From Hydnum rufescens UP504 (Eukaryota; Basidiomycota; Agaricomycetes; Cantharellales; Hydnaceae): a stretch of DNA of 64,000 nucleotides. Position 1 is the first letter of the stretch; the number at the start of each line of letters is the position of its first letter. The translations under genes were made by a program, and so were the position numbers. Under the pieces are notes generated by a model. That model did no database searches, was not told the origin of the DNA, and saw only the letters and a list, made by a program, of their open reading frames with translations. The stretch is taken from positions 32,462 to 96,461 of the forward strand of contig MU128972.1 of the NCBI GenBank assembly GCA_014904985.1, read 5' to 3'. This document shows positions 60,231-64,000 of the stretch, in pieces.

Positions 60231-60904
60231 TGAATTCTTTGCACCACTTACAGCACCCAGGTGTTTTCGCTCCCTCTCTGGACCCTTCAGAAAGCCTCCC
60301 GTCTGAATACCTCGACTTGAACTGGTTCATGGTATGTCACCTTTGATGACTGGCTCCGGATCCCTATTGACCGTCTTCTGCCAGGCTGCTTCCATGAACG
60401 GACATGCTACCATGGTCAAGCGCTCCATCGATGAGTGCGACAATGTCTACGCTGGAGATTGGAAGAAGCGCCGCCTGAATCCAATTTGGCCAAGAGACCC
60501 ACCACATCTAGACATCGAGGCCGCCATTCACGCAGGAGTCTCCACATTGGCGATGGCGCAGAGTCCAAAATTAGTGTTCCGTCTGGGATTGCCCCGCAGA
60601 CTACAAATTCACGTTCAACTACAAGATCACCCCGACGCGGGCCACCGATTCGAGCCGTGCGATGCAGCGCCAGAAGTATCCTGCATTCCGTAGACCTACA
60701 TCCCCTCCCTTCATGCGTCTTGCATACGGGGTGCCTGTCTTGGCCCCGACGTACGAGGCACACATGGATCTTGTAGTGCGCCTGGCCTCGGCGGCATCCA
60801 GTGGTTGGCCTATTTCTGTGGCTGATATGATTATCCCTGCTTTCCCTCCGGGTCTCCCCAGCCCGTCTCCTTCCGTCACGGAGAAACCCCAAGGATCACA
60901 CTGA
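60231..60904 (+). CDS. Basidiomycete hypothetical protein
   Basis: Not assigned to a function. The start at 60231 (MNSLHHLQHPGVFAPSLDPS) leads through ESLPSEYLDLNWFM and a short intron (GTATGT...TGCCAG) into AASMNGHATMVKRSIDECDN and VYAGDWKKRRLNPIWPRDPP. The middle changes frame to DYKFTFNYKITPTRATDSSR, then AMQRQKYPAFRRPTSPPFMR and LAYGVPVLAPTYEAHMDLVV, ending at 60904. The frame change near 60600 needs one extra base removed or two added, probably sequence error. The KKRR cluster would suit a nuclear protein, a weak inference. Confidence 0.58.
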
Positions 60905-61890
60905 TATCGCTGTCCTCAATGAGCATGACCCTGTGTGTGGGTGGCAGCCCAAATATGTGTATGAAGGCTCTGGGCTCTGTTTCTATAATTCCCTTGGTTT
61001 TTTTGGGCTTCCTACTGGACTCGGCTTTGTTTCGATGCAATCGATGCGTCCTATTCTCGGAGTTGAATTGGCGATTGCCTTACCTTCCACTGGATCTGTG
61101 TCCTTATTCTTGGCAACAACTCTTGTTCCATCTTCCCTCATGAAGTCAGTGTTCTTTTCGATGTCCCTGTTCGTGGGCTGGAATAGAATGGAACGGCCCG
61201 TGACATTCTGAGGCTACGAGCGCAACGGGTCTCATCTACGGTATCAAAGCTCTTGGCACGTCTCTTAAGGTTCGCTTGAATGGTATCAATCTGACAGTGC
61301 CAGAGGTCTAAATCGCTTGTGAATGTCTCACAGCGAAGAACAATGCCTCCTTCATGCAAGTGCAGCGTAAGATTCAGCCCTAAGTGAAATGACTCACGGC
61401 TGGGATGAATGCCGAGTGGCCGTGCCGATGTGGGGGCGGAGGACCGTAATCAACGGATGCTTGATCATGGAGTCGGAGTTTCTCGCAGTCGTCGTTGAGG
61501 GTTTTTGGCAGTTGTCTGCTATGCAAGAACTCATTCCATCAAACTGCGCGTAACAACATCTCCGGACTCCGATGAAATGGCGGGCTTGTTTTGGCTATCT
61601 TCCCCGTAGATGATGTATCATCACATTGAATATCTTTCGTATTGATGCCTAAGAGACAGGTGTCCTTTCGTTTTTGAATTTGGGAACAAGCCAATCATGC
61701 TCCCTTTCCGTGGCCACCAGCGACAGGCTGCGGAGATAAGACCGGAGGTGGAGTGGTGCAGTGTCACGTGATATGCCAATCCGGAGCATGCCCTCCGTGA
61801 CAGCTCGATTCAACTATGGAAATAGGAACATACGGAAGGGATCGAGCTGCTCGGCCAATCGCATATTTGAGTCCGCTTGCTTCCCACTCT
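60905..61890. other. Intergenic, one unassigned open frame
   Basis: A plus-strand frame at 60933-61211 (YNSLGFFGLPTGLGFVSMQS) is hydrophobic and may be a gene remnant, but no family is recognised and no exon structure follows. The remainder is promoter-side DNA of the last gene. Confidence 0.4.
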
Positions 61891-61894
61891 CTAG

Positions 61895-61904
61895 CATATA
61901 TATA
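61895..61904 (+). promoter_or_regulatory. TATA box of the last gene
   Basis: catatatata lies 64-73 bases upstream of the ATG at 61968 and is followed by a CT-rich tract (cccctctctctctctc, 61935-61950), a standard fungal core-promoter layout. Confidence 0.6.
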
Positions 61905-61967
61905 CTCTTGCCATCGCCCCAGAGCTATCTGCATCCCCTCTCTCTCTCTCAATTCACCACTATTGAC

Positions 61968-64000
61968 ATGGCTGCAACGCCTTCTCTATTTCGCGTCCAC
62001 CTGGACAACGAGGATGCAGCTAAGTCAGTCTCCATTCGTTCGGTCGAAGACGGTCCCCTCAAATGGGTTTACGCTGCACTCACCTCCACACTCGAGATTG
62101 CTAAAGTACGCCCTTTCTATCCCTTCATCCCCCCACTGCCTTCATCTTTTCTTATACAGAACGTCCCTCACCACCATCACGCATGCCTAGAATTAGCGGA
62201 TCGATGCATTGCCCTACTGGATCTCGTAAAAGGTGTTGTAGATGGGTCGTTCGGTGATGGTTCCACGATGCATAAGCTCTCCCAACATTTGTTGAGATAT
62301 CAAGTGTTCGTCTTATGTCCTCCGAGTGTGACACATGCCAATGAACATACACCCAATTTTCAGGGAATTCGAGGACCTCGCCAAGTACATGGCAAAGCAA
62401 AAAAAGCGTGGCTGGTTCTCATCCTCTATCCTCCATCGCTCTTCCATTGAGAAAAAGGTTGAAGCGCGCTCTCGTCGCCTCGAAGAAATCCGTATGGGAT
62501 TTGTGGTACGTCTCCCTCCGTCAATTTTTGCCAATTTTTGCATTCAACTCTGACATGGATCCTTGAAACGTTCCCCAGTGGTTACAAAACGTGGATCATC
62601 ATCACCACCACCATCACGAGATGGAAAAGCCTTCCACTGTCTTAGACTCGCCTCTGGCTTCTCGCCATCCCAAGTTCGACCATCTAGATGACAGTTTCGA
62701 TTCATCTTTCAGTGACGAAGTACGTATCCAACGTTTCCCAACTTCCCCCTATCTCACCCCCGAGCCCTCCATACAGTCCATTCACGGTTACGACCGCGGA
62801 CACAACGACATCGATTACCTTGAAAATATTTCTGACCACAAAATTGTTGTACCGCCCAGTGCCCTGCCTCCAACACCCCCATCCGATATTGTTACAGAGT
62901 CCCCGCGGATAAAGGATGCGCTCGGTTATGCTGCAAACAACGTTTCAGTAGAACAAGACAGGGTCACCAACCCTTCTGTAGATCAAGATGACCTTAATTC
63001 CAATTCCGACCCTGGCCTAGACAATCAGCACGGAGGTTTCGAAACACCCGGATCTGAAGCCATTGTTGAACCCGTGGATCAAGCGCGTCCTGTTTCTGAT
63101 CGTCTGAATGGTACGGAGTCACAAGCGGAAGTAGAGCCGTCGCTTGGCATCAAAAGAGACGAACCACCGTTGGTATCCGGTATGTCTCCCGTGCAAGACA
63201 GCGTGGGCCCTAGTGACGTGCTTGGCCATCCCATCTCCGAATCGTCCCCTGTACTCGATGACGATGTATCTCAATCCCCCGCAGAGCCTGATTCATTGTC
63301 TTCGCTTGAGGAGAACCGAGATTCTTCCGATCCACTGGAGTCCAAACAGGACCCCTTGATTTTGTACCGTCCGCGCCCGCCGCTGCCGAAGCCCAGGCTC
63401 CCTATCATCACGGAGTATCGCAAGAGTCAATCACCCCTCCTCAGTCGTCAGACTTCCCGGAGCATCAAATCCACTTTACTAAGGATCTCGACCAACGCGA
63501 TGTCCCAGATGCCATTCCCGCTGGCGTGTCAGTTGATGACTCCGTTGCCGAAGTTATCACTGGCGATGCTGAGGTTGGACAAACCGTCCAATGTACCGAC
63601 GGCGCAACGGTGATTGCGCCATTTGCTGATATTTCCATGTCTGTTCCTACTATGGAAGTTGGGGATTCGGCGCTTACCACCTCTCCGAGCCCCAAGACCA
63701 GTAGTGACCTCCCACTCATCGTCCCCACTCTTGGCCAGAAGGATGATACTCAATACCATGAGCCCGAGCTGCTTGAAGGTGTTGGGTATGATCATGAGTC
63801 CGCAGACCTCTCCAGCATCCCTCCCGAAGCCCCCGAGGGTGAAGCCGATGCCGATATTCTCCATCCTGGAGTCGTGCCAATTGGATCAGACGTCTTCGAG
63901 CTCGGGGTAGATGACAATGCTGGGGTATTCCCTCCATATTCCACGGGGTCTGAAGAATCGACCCCCGTCGTCCTCGATTCTATGCCATCAGAACCCAGCA
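61968..64000 (+). CDS. Uncharacterised protein with poly-His run, 3' end beyond window
   Basis: Partial. The start at 61968 (MAATPSLFRVHLDNEDAAKS) continues VSIRSVEDGPLKWVYAALTS, an intron, NVPHHHHACLELADRCIALL, another intron, EFEDLAKYMAKQKKRGWFSS, HRSSIEKKVEARSRRLEEIR and, after a third, WLQNVDHHHHHHHEMEKPST. The amino part is helical and probably folded. From about 62640 it is acidic, Ser/Pro/Asp-rich and disordered (DSSFSDEVRIQRFPTSPYL, PPSALPPTPPSDIVTESP, LILYRPRPPLPKPRLPIITE). A one-base loss at the CCC of 63456-63458 shifts the frame; the acidic composition continues in the new frame (HQIHFTKDLDQRDVPDAIPA) to the window edge. No family recognised. Confidence 0.7.

Noticed and set aside
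60933..61211. Hydrophobic open frame as a membrane protein gene
   Set aside because: No family match, exon structure or supporting context.

Overview
The window is nuclear DNA from a filamentous fungus, most probably a basidiomycete (Agaricomycotina). The evidence is many genes split by short introns of about 50-65 bases, GT-AG with an occasional GC-AG, and a gene set typical of such genomes: an HNH_2-type nuclease, a lineage-specific crotonase family, eIF3b, an Sls1-like mitochondrial protein, microsomal P450s, FAN1 and an XRCC2-like RAD51 paralogue. No bacterial operon, CRISPR array, rRNA or tRNA gene could be supported.

Layout. 1-9 kb: repeat-rich DNA, an HNH nuclease gene, a P450 relic, a decayed lineage-specific gene, the Hsp90 co-chaperone AHA1 (-) and a basic hypothetical protein (-). 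9-18.6 kb: eIF3b (+), a membrane RING-like protein (-), TRM9 (-) and FAN1 (+); TRM9 and FAN1 are head to head with only 54 bases between start codons. 18.8-23.3 kb: an apparently complete P450 (-) and the AP-2 mu subunit (-). 23.6-27 kb: a hAT-type non-autonomous element with a perfect 8-bp target duplication, two further hAT-like termini, and the first crotonase copy. 27.3-34 kb: HSP90 (-) with a TATA box and heat-shock element, then a long disordered protein (-). 34.3-46.6 kb: a TA-flanked MITE, an Sls1-like gene (+), a PPR gene (-), SLX9 (+), a coiled-coil protein (-) and XRCC2 (+). 47.2-54.35 kb: a direct tandem duplication of about 3.5 kb, each unit carrying a crotonase gene. 54.4-57.2 kb: gene debris with recognisable acyl-CoA synthetase and CDC48 fragments. 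58.6-64 kb: a J-domain protein (-), a hypothetical gene (+) and a poly-histidine-containing protein (+) running off the end.

Functional themes. Hsp90 and its ATPase activator AHA1 lie 20 kb apart. Two mitochondrial gene-expression factors (Sls1-like and PPR) are convergent neighbours. FAN1 and XRCC2 both act in crosslink or homologous repair. Mobile-element ends cluster around crotonase copy 1.

Quality caution. Nine otherwise well-formed genes, including HSP90, each need one extra base at a short homopolymer to stay in frame. This looks like uncorrected sequencing error rather than biology, so single frameshifts here should not be taken as pseudogenisation. I saw no convincing new defence or catalytic system. 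The most interesting signals are the hAT ends around the crotonase paralogue, the tandem duplication, the 7-nt terminal HSP90 exon giving MEEID, and the 54-bp TRM9/FAN1 promoter. Exon boundaries were worked out by hand and are approximate unless stated.
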